A program made the position numbers and the translations under genes. This document shows positions 1-10,639 of a DNA stretch of 64,000 bases, one piece after another. Each line of letters begins with the position of its first letter. Position 1 is the first letter of the stretch. The notes under the pieces were generated by a model. That model was not told the DNA's origin. It searched no databases and saw only the letters and a list, made by a program, of their open reading frames with translations. This DNA is from Rhizopus arrhizus (Eukaryota > Mucoromycota > Mucoromycetes > Mucorales > Rhizopodaceae): positions 1,736,001-1,800,000 of the forward strand of contig JAKZZE010000001.1 in the NCBI GenBank assembly GCA_024220505.1, written 5' to 3'.

Positions 1-1
1 G

Positions 2-772
2 TACCAGAACCTTCGGGCACACGGCTATTGGACAGCAGCGGAAGCCCAGATGTCGATCAACTGGCGCGAACTGAAAGCGGCCTTTCTGGCACTCCAGACA
101 TTCCCGAACCTGCAGAACACGACGGTCCTCATCCGCACCGACAATACGACTTCAATGGCATACATAAACAAACAAGGAGGTACGAAGTCTTACAGTCTGA
201 TGACATTAGCGACAACGCTGTGGAAATGGTGTCTACGCAGCGGCCTAATGCTCATAGCAAATCACGTGTCGGGTTCCGTCAACATAGAAGCGGACTTCGA
301 GTCCAGAAGATCTTTCACAAAAAACCTTTGGCAAGTCAAACCCCCGGTCTTCAAGAACCTCCTTCAGTCGCGATGGGGTCCTCACGGGGTAGATCTGTTT
401 GCGGACCGAACAAGCAACCTCCTCGAAAGGTACGTATCGTGGAAGAGCGATCCGGGGGCATGGAGGATCGACGCCTTCTCTCTGAACTGGAGCAAGCTTC
501 CGAACCCGTATGCCAATCCTCCTTGGAACTTGATCCTTCGCTGCCTGGAGAAGATCCGCCGAGAACAAGTCCCGCAAATCACTCTGGTGGTTCCCTATTG
601 GCCAACAGCTCTTTGGTATCCTCTGCTGCAGAGTCTAGCCCTGGAGAGCCCTCTGTTCCTTCATCATCAGGACATCCAGTGCACCACACCTTCGACACCA
701 TGGCCTCTTCTACCTCAGTGGAAGCTCTCCGTCTGGAGACTCTCGGGTCTACCTTTGCAGCGCCTGAACTAA
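2..772 (+). CDS. DIRS RT-RNase H-methyltransferase polyprotein, C-terminal part
   Basis: The frame is open from the window edge, so this is a partial gene. It starts in the RNase H domain: INWRELKAAFLAL carries the acidic E, IRTDNTTSMAYINKQ the following D, and VNIEADFESRR the last D. Next comes the region that DIRS elements carry after RNase H, a Dam-like adenine methyltransferase domain, with DLFADR and the catalytic-type NPPW motif (YANPPWNLILRCL). The ORF stops at 772 inside the overlapping recombinase frame, which is the normal DIRS arrangement. The RT domain itself is off the window. The domain order is directly visible; activity is not known. Confidence 0.82.
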   Translation, partial: YQNLRAHGYWTAAEAQMSINWRELKAAFLALQTFPNLQNTTVLIRTDNTTSMAYINKQGGTKSYSLMTLATTLWKWCLRSGLMLIANHVSGSVNIEADFESRRSFTKNLWQVKPPVFKNLLQSRWGPHGVDLFADRTSNLLERYVSWKSDPGAWRIDAFSLNWSKLPNPYANPPWNLILRCLEKIRREQVPQITLVVPYWPTALWYPLLQSLALESPLFLHHQDIQCTTPSTPWPLLPQWKLSVWRLSGLPLQRLN

Positions 773-1764
773 CGGAAACTTCTGCCTCTTTGCTTCGCAG
801 TCGACGTCTCTCTGATAACAGCACCAACCGCTCTTACAAACGTGGTCAGTCTCTTTTCATCGAATGGGCATTGAGTCAAGACATTCCACTCAAGACTTTT
901 AACGAAGTTCATCTCACCAATTTCCTGTCTGAAATGTTTGAAACTCGTGGCTATCAACATGGCACGATTCGTTTGTTTCGCTCAGCAGTGACGCATTTGA
1001 ACTCCAATCCTTCGGTCCTACGTTCAAGTGAAATGGTCAACACTTTGGTGCAGTCTCTCGCTGCTCGGGCTCCTCCTAAACCGATCCATCGCCCCACTGT
1101 CGATTTAGGCCCAAGCCTTGCAGCTATGAAGAAGATTGATACAAACTCTCCTTCCACTCTTCTCTCGCACATTCAGCAAAAACTCGCTTTCTTGCTTGGA
1201 ATGGCCGCTTTCTTACGTCCCTCAGATCTTCATCGGATTGACTTCTCCTCTGCCGTGGTGGAATCTGACTCTGGTCGACGTTTTCTGTCTTTCACTGTGG
1301 TAGCTCCAAAAGAAAAACGAAAAGGTCAGCGTATCATCAAGCCGTTTAGAGTCTTCGAACATCACGATTCCGCGTTATGTCCTGTTGCAACGTTCGTCTG
1401 TCTACGTGATCGACTATCCTCGCTGTCTCCTGCTCCCACGGTTTCTTCGTTTTTCGTCAACTGCGGCAACACTTCTCAAATGGTCACGGTCTCCACCATC
1501 AGCACTTGGTTACGAAGAATCATTCGGCTTTCTACGGATGAGACTCGTGTCAATGTCCGTTCTCTCGCCTCGTCTCTGGCGTTACGATCCGGTGTACCTC
1601 TTGATGATATTGTTACTCTTGGAAATTGGGCCTCTTCATCAGTATTCGAACAACACTACCGTCGTGAACATTTATCTTTGGTCGACTTTACCAATACGGT
1701 GCTTCCTTCTCCTGTGGTAGATCCGCCTGACGTTTTTCACGATGCTCTTTCCGAAATTTCTTGA
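700..1764 (+). CDS. DIRS tyrosine recombinase
   Basis: This protein of about 354 aa inserts the element by a topoisomerase-like strand exchange. The core-binding part includes NRSYKRGQSLFIEWAL and a helical region to about residue 120. The catalytic part shows the first Arg in FLRPSDLHRI, the R-x-x-A box in VNVRSLASSLALRSGVPLDDI, and the C-terminal tyrosine in FEQHYRR after LGNWAS. Together they fit the R-H/K-x-x-R-Y pattern of DIRS recombinases. The frame is open upstream to base 28, but the upstream part overlaps the RNase H/MT frame antiparallel in composition, so ATG 700 was chosen as start. No stop or frameshift is seen within it. Confidence 0.85.
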   Translation: MASSTSVEALRLETLGSTFAAPELTETSASLLRSRRLSDNSTNRSYKRGQSLFIEWALSQDIPLKTFNEVHLTNFLSEMFETRGYQHGTIRLFRSAVTHLNSNPSVLRSSEMVNTLVQSLAARAPPKPIHRPTVDLGPSLAAMKKIDTNSPSTLLSHIQQKLAFLLGMAAFLRPSDLHRIDFSSAVVESDSGRRFLSFTVVAPKEKRKGQRIIKPFRVFEHHDSALCPVATFVCLRDRLSSLSPAPTVSSFFVNCGNTSQMVTVSTISTWLRRIIRLSTDETRVNVRSLASSLALRSGVPLDDIVTLGNWASSSVFEQHYRREHLSLVDFTNTVLPSPVVDPPDVFHDALSEIS

Positions 1765-1781
1765 TTTCTGGTCTCTGAAGA

Positions 1782-2079
1782 AGCATATATTATTATTCTT
1801 CCTTGTGTTGTCCGCCGGTCTCATGCAATTCTTGGGAGAATTCATTCGACCTTGAATTGCGACTTAGACCATAGGACAACACAAGGAAGAATAATAAGGC
1901 CCGCCCTCCTCTATGTTTCCCATGGTAATGACCTTCGCTTTTTTGATAATCAAAGAACAATAATTGGAAAAATTACTTTATTTAAATCTTTATTATAAAT
2001 CCGCTCAAAATAAATAAAAGATGATAAAAGCATATATTATTATTCTTCCTTGTGTTGTCCTATGGTCTAAGTCGCAATT
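1782..2079. repeat. DIRS internal complementary region and right terminal repeat
   Basis: Three copies of one sequence follow the recombinase stop. 1782-1813 and 2029-2060 are identical 32 bp direct repeats. 1855-1896 is the exact reverse complement of 2038-2079, 42 bp. The core is TATTATTCTTCCTTGTGTTG and its complement. In DIRS elements an internal region complementary to both outer ends serves as template to complete the ends during circle formation, and this layout matches it. Confidence 0.85.
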
Positions 2080-2080
2080 A

Positions 2081-2762
2081 TGCTTAATTGCTATACAATA
2101 ATTATCTTTGGAGCATACCAATCTTATTGCTTTTTAAATTAAGTACTATTAATAGTGGTGTGCAGAAGACAAATAAAAAGAGAGTATTAGGCAGCATATG
2201 ATCTTTCCCAGGTAGTTAAAACCAAATAAGTCAGGAGCTATAGAGCTTTTTAGATAGAAGTAAGAAAGATATTCTTTGTTAAGCGTTGTCAATTGTGTAT
2301 ATTTATATATTCTATTTTAAGGGGCTTAATCATGCTCTTTTAAGGTACAGAATAATCGGGATTTCTTTTGGTTTGGGTTTTGGGTTGGGATAGATGATTT
2401 AAAGGTTCCATTGAGCATTATATATTTGGAAGGTCCATCATATTGTGTTTCCATTGGGCCATCTCTATATTTAATTTTTGTTCCTCTGTTCATAGAATTG
2501 ATACTGACAAGCACATTAAGTGTTAAAAAAAAGTATACTTATTTTTGGTTGAGGAAACCTTAGTTAAAATGTAGAATGTCACAAAAATAAATGCAGACAT
2601 AAACGCACCCATAAAATGCAATCAAAGTCTTTCAACCAATACATTTTAAAGCATCTTTTATTTCTGTTTTCATTGAAAAGACTTATTACGTTTCATTTAC
2701 CTAACTTTTTTTCTCCTTTCCGATTACTGCATCAAGATGTAAAAAACCTAGTAAAAGTATGA
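2081..2762. other. Intergenic, no gene seen
   Basis: AT-rich sequence between the DIRS end and the next coding fragment. No convincing ORF, RNA gene or repeat was found on either strand. Confidence 0.5.
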
Positions 2763-3260
2763 CTTAAATCATTAGCAAGTGATAAAAAATGGGTACTTTC
2801 GACGGGGGCAGTGGTTGAAGGCTGTTTGTATGAATTTGGTAAATCTTGCATTGGTGGTCACCCTTCTCGGTCTCTTATAATTGACATTAGCGATGGTAAA
2901 ACCTATGTAGAAAATAAAATATTTACACGGCAAGGGTTGGAAGGAATCAAAGCCTTCAATGATAAGCAGCTATATGTAACTCTATCTTGTGAAATCAAAG
3001 AATACTTAAATATATTTAGCTGTGATTCCACCGAGCGTATTCGGTCATCATTAAACAGCTCTTATGACTGGGAGACAAACTACAATAGGGGCAAGTCGTT
3101 TGACCTAGATTGGATAAAACACACAATATATACTTTAGCTCGCTTGTACGAAGACGGGTCTCTTAATAAAGATCATCTAGAACAATGGTATAACATACAT
3201 GTATGGTCTTTTATTGATAGATCATTTGAAAATATAGAAGGGTTAGGTATTATAAGATAA
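2763..3260 (+). pseudogene. Fragment of an uncharacterised mucoromycete-specific protein family
   Basis: The readable frame gives KKWVLSTGAVVEGCLYEFGK, HPSRSLIIDISD and, near the end, DWIKHTIYTLARLYEDGSL and LEQWYNIHVWSFIDRSFENI. I recognise this pattern (WxLSTGxVVE, then a HxxxSxIxD motif, then an LExWYxxHIW-like motif) from a large family of function-unknown proteins expanded in Mucoromycota. There is no good ATG: the frame opens after a stop at 2760, and an intron acceptor (ATTAG) sits at about 2771-2775. The usual N-terminal half and C-terminal tail are missing, so this is probably an exon or relic beside mobile DNA. The function is unknown. Confidence 0.55.
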
Positions 3261-3439
3261 TGCTTTATATTTTTAAAGAGAATGATAGTAACAGTGCAAT
3301 AAATACTGATTTCAATTCTTATAGGACTAAGTATGAAAGTAATAAGTACCAATAGACCATGAACCTTGATCCCTTGTTCATCGTACATATTTTTTTTTAT
3401 CCATCTTTATAAAAAAGAAAAAGGTGTTTGCTATTATGT

Positions 3440-3443
<4 letters not shown>

Positions 3444-3474
<31 letters not shown>
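3444..3474. repeat. (GA)n microsatellite
   Basis: An uninterrupted run of about 15 AG dinucleotides, followed by ATAACAG. Confidence 0.95.
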
Positions 3475-3479
<5 letters not shown>

Positions 3480-3695
3480 AGAATATGAACTTTTCTATAG
3501 TTTGGATTGAATAAAAACGACCGTTAGTTCAATTCAAACCGACAAATAGACTTTATTTTACGACATTTCTTTTAAACCATCGATAGCTATTGTTAAATCA
3601 CCGACAATATCAATCGTACTGGCTGTATCACATACACATAAAAATTGAGTTTAGAATACTTTTTCTCTCTTTTTCATATAAAATGTTGCTTTCAG

Positions 3696-5277
3696 GTAGG
3701 AAAAGACCAACAATTCATTCAAGTTGTACCAAAATCAAGAGGTAAATAAAAGGACGTAGTAAAGCTAAAAATAAGGTTAACTGTTTGAGAAATTTTAAGT
3801 ATTATTGATCCAGATCGACGATTGAAAGAAAAGGTTTGATTCGTATATTGAAATATCATTTTTTTTTATTCTAAATTAAACTGTAGAGAGCAAAAGAACT
3901 TTTGGAAATATTTTATCAGCATGTTGATATTATACCCCAAGAAGAAGGGCTACCTTTAATTGATTTAAAAGAAAAACCATTTGATTTTTCAGCACATAGT
4001 CAACAACTTGATAGGGACCAGCAACTGCTTTGGACATTAGCAGACGCGCTCTTTCACGGTCATCTTCATGATTGGTTACGAGAATTAGTTGCACCTGGAT
4101 TAAGCACAAGCTTGGATCAGTTCAAGAAACAGTATACCCATGACCCCTTTGCTATCGTCTTTATCTATTTGGCCTATGGTGATCGAGAGAGAGCAGGCGA
4201 AGAAGCAAGACGATTAGGTGATTTTAAACTGTCACTGTACATTGTTCATTCAAACACCAAGGATCTTTCACTGACACTAACACAGCAAATCGAGACCTTG
4301 GTCAAACAGCCCGAATGGCAGGAACAGTATAGCGATTTCAGAAAAAAGTGTTGGTATTTGATTACGGGTACATTGGGATATGTAGAAAAAGGGTTGGTAA
4401 TTACAGAGCATGTGAATTGGCAGTGTGTACTTGCCATGTACTTGTGGTATGGAGAGAACCCTCTCAGCTTAAACCACTATAATCAAACCCTGCACCTTAC
4501 GAAGCATAACACAGCTCAACTGACCATTACTCAGCAGGCAGCACTCCCCGATCCTCATTGTTTTTGGTATCAACTCTTGCAGTGTTGGATAGGCGATCCA
4601 ACTATAGTACACTTACAGGATTGGCCAGTTGATTTTCTTTGGATGCTCAGTCTTTATGGACCACAATTTGTTCCAGAAGATATCTATATCATACAGTGGT
4701 GTGATGAATTAGAAAAGATGGGAATGGTAGAGTGGTCTATTTTTGTTTCCCTTTCTTTAAAGAAGACTGCAACTGAAAAGATCAAACATCTTTTACGACA
4801 TGGTGAGTGGGAAGATGAACAGAAACTGATACAACAATTTAAGATACCGAAAAAGTGGGTCTTTATCGCAAAATCATTGAGGGCGCATGATGATTGGGAT
4901 TTTGAAACAGAGTATGAAAATTTGATTGAAGGTGGGTTGCTAGATGAAGCTATGATGGCCTTGTTGAATTTCCTTTTGCCCAAGCATTTTTACAGTATGT
5001 AATCGATAGGAAATATGGATTAAAAACTTATATTTGTATTTTAGGTACGCCTACTGCATTAAGAACAAGTTTAACTTATATTATGGAGTTTACAGATCAA
5101 GAACGTGATGATGTAAAATTACTAAAAGAAATTTACATGTATTTGATTAATCAAGACAAGGAAAAAAAAGAAGAGTTGATAAAGAAAGTTGAGGAATATT
5201 CAAACTTGTTGAATTCTTATCCTAATGCATATCAATTAATGATGAATTTAATAGAAGCCATTAAAAAGAAAGTTTAA
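3696..5277 (+). CDS. Nup96-type nucleoporin, C-terminal part (4 exons visible)
   Basis: Exons 3696-3741, 3790-3833, 3887-4994 and 5045-5277 join in frame across GT-AG introns of 48, 53 and 50 bp, giving about 476 aa. The protein is helical and Trp/Leu-rich. LWTLADALFHGHLHDWLREL, RAGEEARRLGDFKLSLYI, CWIGDPTIVHLQDWPVDFLW and IPKKWVFIAKSLRAHDDWDF match the Nup96 fold of the Nup98-Nup96/Nup145C proteins, which sits in the Y-shaped outer scaffold of the nuclear pore. The last exon adds a short coiled tail (QDKEKKEELIKKVEEY). No Nup98 half (FG repeats, autoproteolytic domain) and no start codon are visible: 3696 follows an acceptor (TTTCAG), so more exons or a lost 5' end are needed. It converges on DPH5, 10 bp between stops. 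Confidence 0.72.
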
Positions 5278-5287
5278 AAAACAAGTT

Positions 5288-6238
5288 TTAGTGAACATAA
5301 TCTCTTTTGACAATCGTATTGAATGATTCAGAGTTAAAAGCATATTCTTTTACAAATTCAGCTTCCATCTCATGCATACGTGAACCAACCAAGACAAGTG
5401 AATGAAGAGGTCCACCAAAATCGACGTTTAATAATTCTTGTAATGTGCCTGCTACAATCTTTTGACTATCTGTGCCAATACGTGCACAACCAATAGCCAA
5501 TGAATCAGGTTTACATACACCTTCCTTGCGATTTTCTTCTATTTCTAATAATTGTTCAACAGCTTGATTGACAGTCATGTAGCGAGGTGGTTCATAAATC
5601 AATCGTCCTCTGTGTAATAAGCATAAATTTTCTTTTCACTTAGAGTTTATTTTATCTCACCTTGCCATGTTTTCTATGCTTTGTTCCTTGACTTTGATAT
5701 CTAATAAACATAATGTGTGAAGACCTAAAACATGATTTTCTTTGATGCGATCATAAAAACTATCTGGACGCCAAGTGTCTGTGAAGAAGACAATAGAGAT
5801 AGTCTGTCCAAAGTTGTAAAGTTGAAGACCACATGCACCAACAGCATTCATAATTGAAGCATTGTGAATAACCTTGACGGGAATATTTAATTCGCGAGCA
5901 CGAATGACAAGATCAGTGTGTGTTGTAGCACCATAAGGATCACCAACAACAAGAAAAGAGACGTCAATCTGATCTGCGTTGGCAAGAATACTATCACTAT
6001 CTGACTCAACCATTTCACGGTCAGCAATAACGACTTCTTTGCCATAATAAGATTCCTAGAAAGCGTTTATAAAAATGATTGTGATATATTTAGCTTATTT
6101 TACAAGTCTTTCTTTTCCAATGGTCAATATAGAAGTATAAGCTTCTAAATAGACGCGCTCAGATTTCTTGACAGCTTCTAAGCCTTTAACAGTAATATCT
6201 GTTTCGTCAGATAATCCAAGTCCAATAACGTACAACAT
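5288..6238 (-). CDS. DPH5: Diphthine methyl ester synthase
   Basis: This S-adenosylmethionine-dependent cytosolic enzyme methylates the eEF2 histidine intermediate in diphthamide synthesis. Exons (5' to 3') are 6238-6104, 6055-5661 and 5609-5288, with GT-AG introns of 48 and 51 bp, giving 283 aa, the usual size. The start is [20 protein letters not shown], the tetrapyrrole-methylase opening. Also visible are [12 protein letters not shown], the SAM-binding [34 protein letters not shown], the [15 protein letters not shown] block, [18 protein letters not shown] and the C-terminal [11 protein letters not shown]. All joins keep the frame and nothing is missing. A poly-A tract of about 24 bp lies just upstream of the start. 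It is a single host gene, not part of a cluster. Confidence 0.95.
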
Positions 6239-6963
6239 CAAAAGAAGTATGTAATAAAAAAAAAAAAAAAAAAAAAAAAAGACGACAGACAGTCACTGTT
6301 AAATGCGGACTTTATGCTTTAGAAAGAGTATTTCTTTGGCAAGAGCTCTTTTTATTTAAATTGGACTACTCATTTATGAATCTAATATTAAATAGTTTCC
6401 TAAGGACAATACAAAGTTAAATGACGAGAAAAGTTGACTTTTCTAATAATGACGGTATTAATCATGTAGCTAATATTGATTTGGTCTTTATTCCTGTGTA
6501 TAAAATGGAATATTCTTGTAGAAAAAGAGAAAAAGTTTCCATTACAGATAATGTGTGTGTCTAAGAGGGAAAAAAGTACAGTTTTGAAAACATTTATTGC
6601 TTTATTGAAATATGACAATACTTGCAAGTAGGATTTTTGTTGATTATAAGCCTTTTTTTTTTTCACGCAAATAAATCATTTAGTTAACAAGGTTCACCTG
6701 TTCTTAGGATGATGAAAGTAATTCATTTTTATCTAAAACAAGGGAATGTCTGTGACTTGTTGACTTCATGACCTCTTTGTCAAAGATACAGTAAAGACCA
6801 CGTGTAAATAATCATTTTGAAGCATTCAATAAATACGTCATCTCTAAACAATACATGCTTGTTTGTCAGCAGTCATCATGCTAACTCACGTGAATGATTC
6901 ATTCCAAGGAGAGCAAGTACAACAGGATATGTCACGGGGCTAAAACATATAAAACTACACACA

Positions 6964-6967
<4 letters not shown>
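6239..6967. promoter_or_regulatory. Divergent intergenic region, DPH5 / SERTA-like gene
   Basis: This region holds the poly-A tract next to DPH5 and no ORF worth calling. On the side of the next gene it has two CACGTG E-boxes (about 6798 and 6883), a TACGTCA motif near 6834 (CRE/bZIP-like), and a TATA-like ACATATAAAAC near 6944. Promoter roles are inferred only from position. Confidence 0.35.

Positions 6968-7018
<51 letters not shown>
6968..7018. repeat. Poly-T tract, about 51 bp
   Basis: An unbroken T run lies 17 bp upstream of the ATG at 7035, probably in the 5' leader or core promoter. Its length is liable to sequencing and replication error. Confidence 0.9.
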
Positions 7019-7020
<2 letters not shown>

Positions 7021-7034
7021 TCGATATAATCATA

Positions 7035-7346
7035 ATGAATGACATGCTACAACTTTCGTTTGAAAAATTAGAATCTTTGGATATCAATAAATCTGGGCTA
7101 TCATCATTTGTTTTGATACGAAATTCAATTATTCATTTATTTAATAAACAAGATAATATCATTAAAGATTATGCTATTGAACAAGAAGAACAAATTTGGT
7201 TGGATAATTGTATTCATGAATTAGAACAAGATGAAGAAGATGAAGATGAAGAAATGCCATTATCTCCTCCTCCTCAATCTGAAAATACAATAGATTTCAT
7301 ACAAAAAGATATTTATTATCAACCTTATCCTATCCCTTATTTTTAA
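7035..7346 (+). CDS. Small acidic protein with a SERTA-like motif
   Basis: A single-exon protein of 103 aa. ATG 7035 was chosen because the frame upstream runs through the poly-T tract. Residues 4-38 (MLQLSFEKLESLDI, then GLSSFVLIRNSIIHLFNKQ) resemble the SERTA motif, Lx(L/F)xKL then LxxxVLIxNxL, found in transcriptional co-regulators. An acidic stretch (EQDEEDEDEEMPLSPPP) follows and the end is Tyr/Pro-rich (YYQPYPIPYF). This is a motif-level resemblance judged by eye. If right, it would be a nuclear co-regulator; otherwise it is a hypothetical protein. It ends 57 bp from the convergent NDUFA9 gene. Confidence 0.6.
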   Translation: MNDMLQLSFEKLESLDINKSGLSSFVLIRNSIIHLFNKQDNIIKDYAIEQEEQIWLDNCIHELEQDEEDEDEEMPLSPPPQSENTIDFIQKDIYYQPYPIPYF

Positions 7347-7403
7347 TATACAAACATTGTAAATATATTTTAAACTGTAAATAAATAAATTCAAATAATA
7401 TCT

Positions 7404-9121
7404 TTAATCAATCAAATGATAAACACCCTTCTTCACTTGTCCTTCTCCTTTTTCATAAGGAAGATCAAATACTGCGTTACTACGGAATCTTCTCAGGAAA
7501 TGAATAGCAACTGTTTCTAATTGAGTGGGTTCAATATACAAGTCTTTAAAGGTTAATGCTCCAGGCGTAGGTTTATCATCCATTTTCAACTATAATTCAA
7601 TCAGTCTCTCTTTCCTTTACATCCTATTCTCTTACTCTTTCAATTAAATCAGGACTGACTTGTTGATTATAAGGTAATTTGTCTACAATGCTAGCCATAA
7701 ATCTATATAAACAAATGAGTAATCACAGGATGTCAACAGTCTCTATATTCATCCTTTACTTGAGTACACTATCAGGCACATTACGAATAGGAAGGGGTTG
7801 CATAGAGATTTCACGAGCAAGTTCATAAATGTCCTTCACCTTATATTCTTTAGGTCCATAAAGTTCATAAGTCTTACCCATCGTAGATTCAGCAGTCAGC
7901 ATCACTTCAAGGGCTTGAGCAACATCAATCGCCTATTAACATGTTACTATCTTCTCTCATCATCTTCTCTTCATCACTTACAGAAACAGGAAGAATCTTT
8001 GTGTTGCCTTGGTTTACCCAATATTGCCAACCATCACCATCTGTTCACAAAACTATTACTTTTTTTTCTTCTTCTTTTTTTTTCTAAACAAATCATACCT
8101 CCAATCCTGTTCAAGAAACGATCCTCATGTCCCCACATAATACCAGGACGAACAACAGTTGTCTCAGGGATAATTTCACGGGCTACCTTTTCTCCTAAAG
8201 CCTAAACATTTTATATTAGAAACACATCTTCTTTAGACAGCCATTTACTTTTGTACGAAGGAATTTGGAGGGTGAATTTTCAGATGCATTCAAGGCAGAC
8301 ACCTGAACAAATCTAGCGACACCATTTTCTACACAAGCTTCAGCCAATGCCCGAGTGCCATCTACATGAACATTTTCAAAGGTAAAGTTTCTATGATAAT
8401 TTAATAAAAATAATCAATCATTTCATTTCATCTTACTTACTTTGTCTCATAATCACGACCAATCAAGTTATAAACAATATCAGAATGACGAACACATTCT
8501 GCTAATTGTTCCTTATTTCTTAAATCAAACTCCAAGGGAACAATCTGACCTAAATCACCAGTCACTTTAAGATGTCTAGCTTCGTCAGGGTCACGATAAG
8601 CAACCACAACTTGCGTGCCTTGTTGAGCTACAGAAAATATCAGGACACACGCCTTAAAAACCAGTCCATGTCTTACCGAGTCTGTTGACAACATAACGCC
8701 CCAAGAAACCAGTGCATCCAAAGACAGTAGCAATGTGCCCATTGGTGGAAGACCTATACAGAAATTTAGAATATAAATATTTAAACTTTTTTTTTTTTTT
8801 TGCTAATTTTCATTCCGTACCTTCCACCTAGACCATATCTAATCATGGGTTGTCCAGTCTTTTTTCTAAAAGTTAAATCATGTACAGAACGCTATAAAAA
8901 ATGTCAACTTGAGTGAAAACAAGATATTTTATTTAATCATGGTGTGTAGTCTATTTACAGTTTGACTGACGGTTGCTACTTTGGCAATAACATTGGAACG
9001 TCCAATTTCTATTATTTTTGGATTAAAAGTCAATTTTTATAGTTTCTGTGTTTGTGTATGTGTGTGTTTTTATTATTATTTTCTTGTTTGATTTACGTTT
9101 TACTGCAATTGGAGTAAGCAT
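7404..9121 (-). CDS. NDUFA9: NADH dehydrogenase (complex I) 39/40 kDa subunit, NDUFA9/NUO-40 type
   Basis: Nuclear-encoded accessory subunit of mitochondrial complex I, an atypical short-chain dehydrogenase that binds NADPH and stabilises the matrix-arm junction. Eleven exons on the minus strand: 9121-9097, 9008-8959, 8891-8821, 8753-8677, 8627-8441, 8390-8249, 8201-8099, 8040-7982, 7932-7760, 7702-7636 and 7589-7404. All introns are GT-AG, 46-88 bp, and in phase, giving 379 aa. Exon 3 has [20 protein letters not shown] and exon 4 the Rossmann motif [18 protein letters not shown]. Later exons have [59 protein letters not shown] and [17 protein letters not shown]. Exons 1-2 are Ala/Val/Ser/Thr-rich, like a matrix presequence. 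The tiny first exon (25 nt) is the least certain part. Confidence 0.93.
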
Positions 9122-10639
9122 TATTGTAAGTGGAAAGAGGGGAAGAAGAAACTGTATGAAAAAAACAAAATGACTTGCCCCGATCATACACTCCAGCCTA
9201 CACTCAAGTCACGCTAATATGATGACGTAGAGCATCATCTTTTACTATTATTTTTTTCTTTTATTTACATTGTGAGCGCATGGTACCTTTAATACACCTT
9301 AATCACCCAAGCCACATCAAAAAGCAGCCTTTGGGATCAAGGATGAAAAAAGTAAAAAGTAAATGAGTAAGAAGAAAGAGATGTGACATAGACATCTGTA
9401 TGAGTTTTGCGACAACCAATCCAAGGGTCGTTTTCCAGGAAAGAGTTGAGATAAGGAAGGCAGTTTTTGATGATGAAAGTGCTCAAACTCAAAAAGATTC
9501 AGATATACAGTGGGCCAGCGGTGAAACCAAGAGGAAACAGATTGAAAGGAGTGAAGTAAATTAAGATTAAAAATATATTTTCTTGTTGATTGAACGGTAC
9601 TTTATTAAAATTGTAAGCTTCATAATATAATTATAAAAGGTAAAACTTACGTTCTCTTGTGTGAAATATATATTAATAAGCATTATGTTTAAACTTTGAT
9701 TATTATTTATAAAAAATTAATGACCACCTTGAGCGCATTATGCCTGATATTGCATCGTTTTCGCCCTCGTCAGAACAATAAACAATGAATAGAAACTAAA
9801 AATCCCTTTAGAATCAAGGATAAAAAATATATGGGTGGAAGAAAGAAGGAGACAAGTGAATGTTACTAGTGAGGGGAAGAGGGTAGCCAATCAAGGAATC
9901 TTTGCCCTGGTTGGAATGACGATGAAGATTGATCCTTATCATGAAATAAGTAGTCAAGTTAATAAAATAGAGTACAGATGCCCGGCCATCGAATAAACCA
10001 TGGAGAGACAGTGTGAGAGGAACATGATATTCTAGTTGATAATTTGTTGAGGAGGAATGATAGAGGATCTTGAACTATTTCTGGCATTTGCGAGCGATGA
10101 CACACATCATGGCATTTTATCACATGTTGTTTTGTGAACATCTGGGTAAGTTGACTTGGACAGGGTTCTAACTTACCACCTGGTACCAGCCAAGACGCTA
10201 GCACCCACATCTATCTCTTTCCGATCTTGTCATTGATAACCAGAGGATGGGATCTAACGATACTGTTGGGCGACATTGAGAGAGAAGTATAGAGTTACGA
10301 GATGATCGCGCGTTGTTAAGATTGTCTTGACGAAACTATAATTGAATCTTTTTAAGTGTACATTTGTCTAGTAACTCTGGTTGGGTAGGCGTTGTGCCCA
10401 TAAAGGTAATTTAGAAAGTTTATACCAACATGAATAACTGTTTGAGCGCCGCATTTAAGATAATAGGCTTGTGAGCAAAGCATTGTCAGGTAGAATTAGT
10501 GATCGAAACAAAAATTGGGCTTGTAATATATAAGTGTATTCTTGCATTGTAGTAGCTCAGTTAATTGTAACATCATTTTGACAAAGGATCAACTAGAGCC
10601 GCCAAAGATTTTACGTATGTATATTTTTTGTGCATCCTC
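9122..10639. other. Intergenic, no gene; weak internal duplication
   Basis: No credible ORF. A loose direct repeat is visible: about 9270-9450 and 9730-9915 share GAGCGCAT, then GGGATCAAGGATGAAAAA versus AGAATCAAGGATAAAAAA, then a purine-rich AGAAGAAAG block and an ACCAATCCAAGG / GCCAATCAAGG word. This looks like an old segmental duplication of non-coding DNA. Confidence 0.35.

Larger units (their letters stand above)
1..2080 (+). mobile_element. DIRS-type tyrosine-recombinase retrotransposon, 3' portion
   Basis: The window opens inside a DIRS element. Two overlapping frames encode an RNase H/methyltransferase-like protein and a tyrosine recombinase, followed by complementary repeats instead of LTRs. 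DIRS elements integrate as circles through the recombinase and do not use a DDE integrase. The repeat set at 1782-2079 fits the internal complementary region plus the right inverted terminal repeat. The 5' part (left terminal repeat, gag, most of RT) lies outside the window. The right boundary is set at the end of the terminal repeat near 2079-2080 and is approximate. Confidence 0.85.

Noticed and set aside
2326..2514. 62-codon minus-strand frame
   Set aside because: Short, low-information and without neighbours to support it.
6894..7034. N-terminal extension of the SERTA-like protein
   Set aside because: It would encode a poly-Phe run through the T tract. The ATG at 7035 is the first sensible start.
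7798..8205. 135-codon frame on the + strand
   Set aside because: Antisense to well-supported NDUFA9 exons and introns.
9959..10210. 83-codon minus-strand frame
   Set aside because: No recognisable motif, no splice partners, and the region looks like non-coding duplicated DNA.
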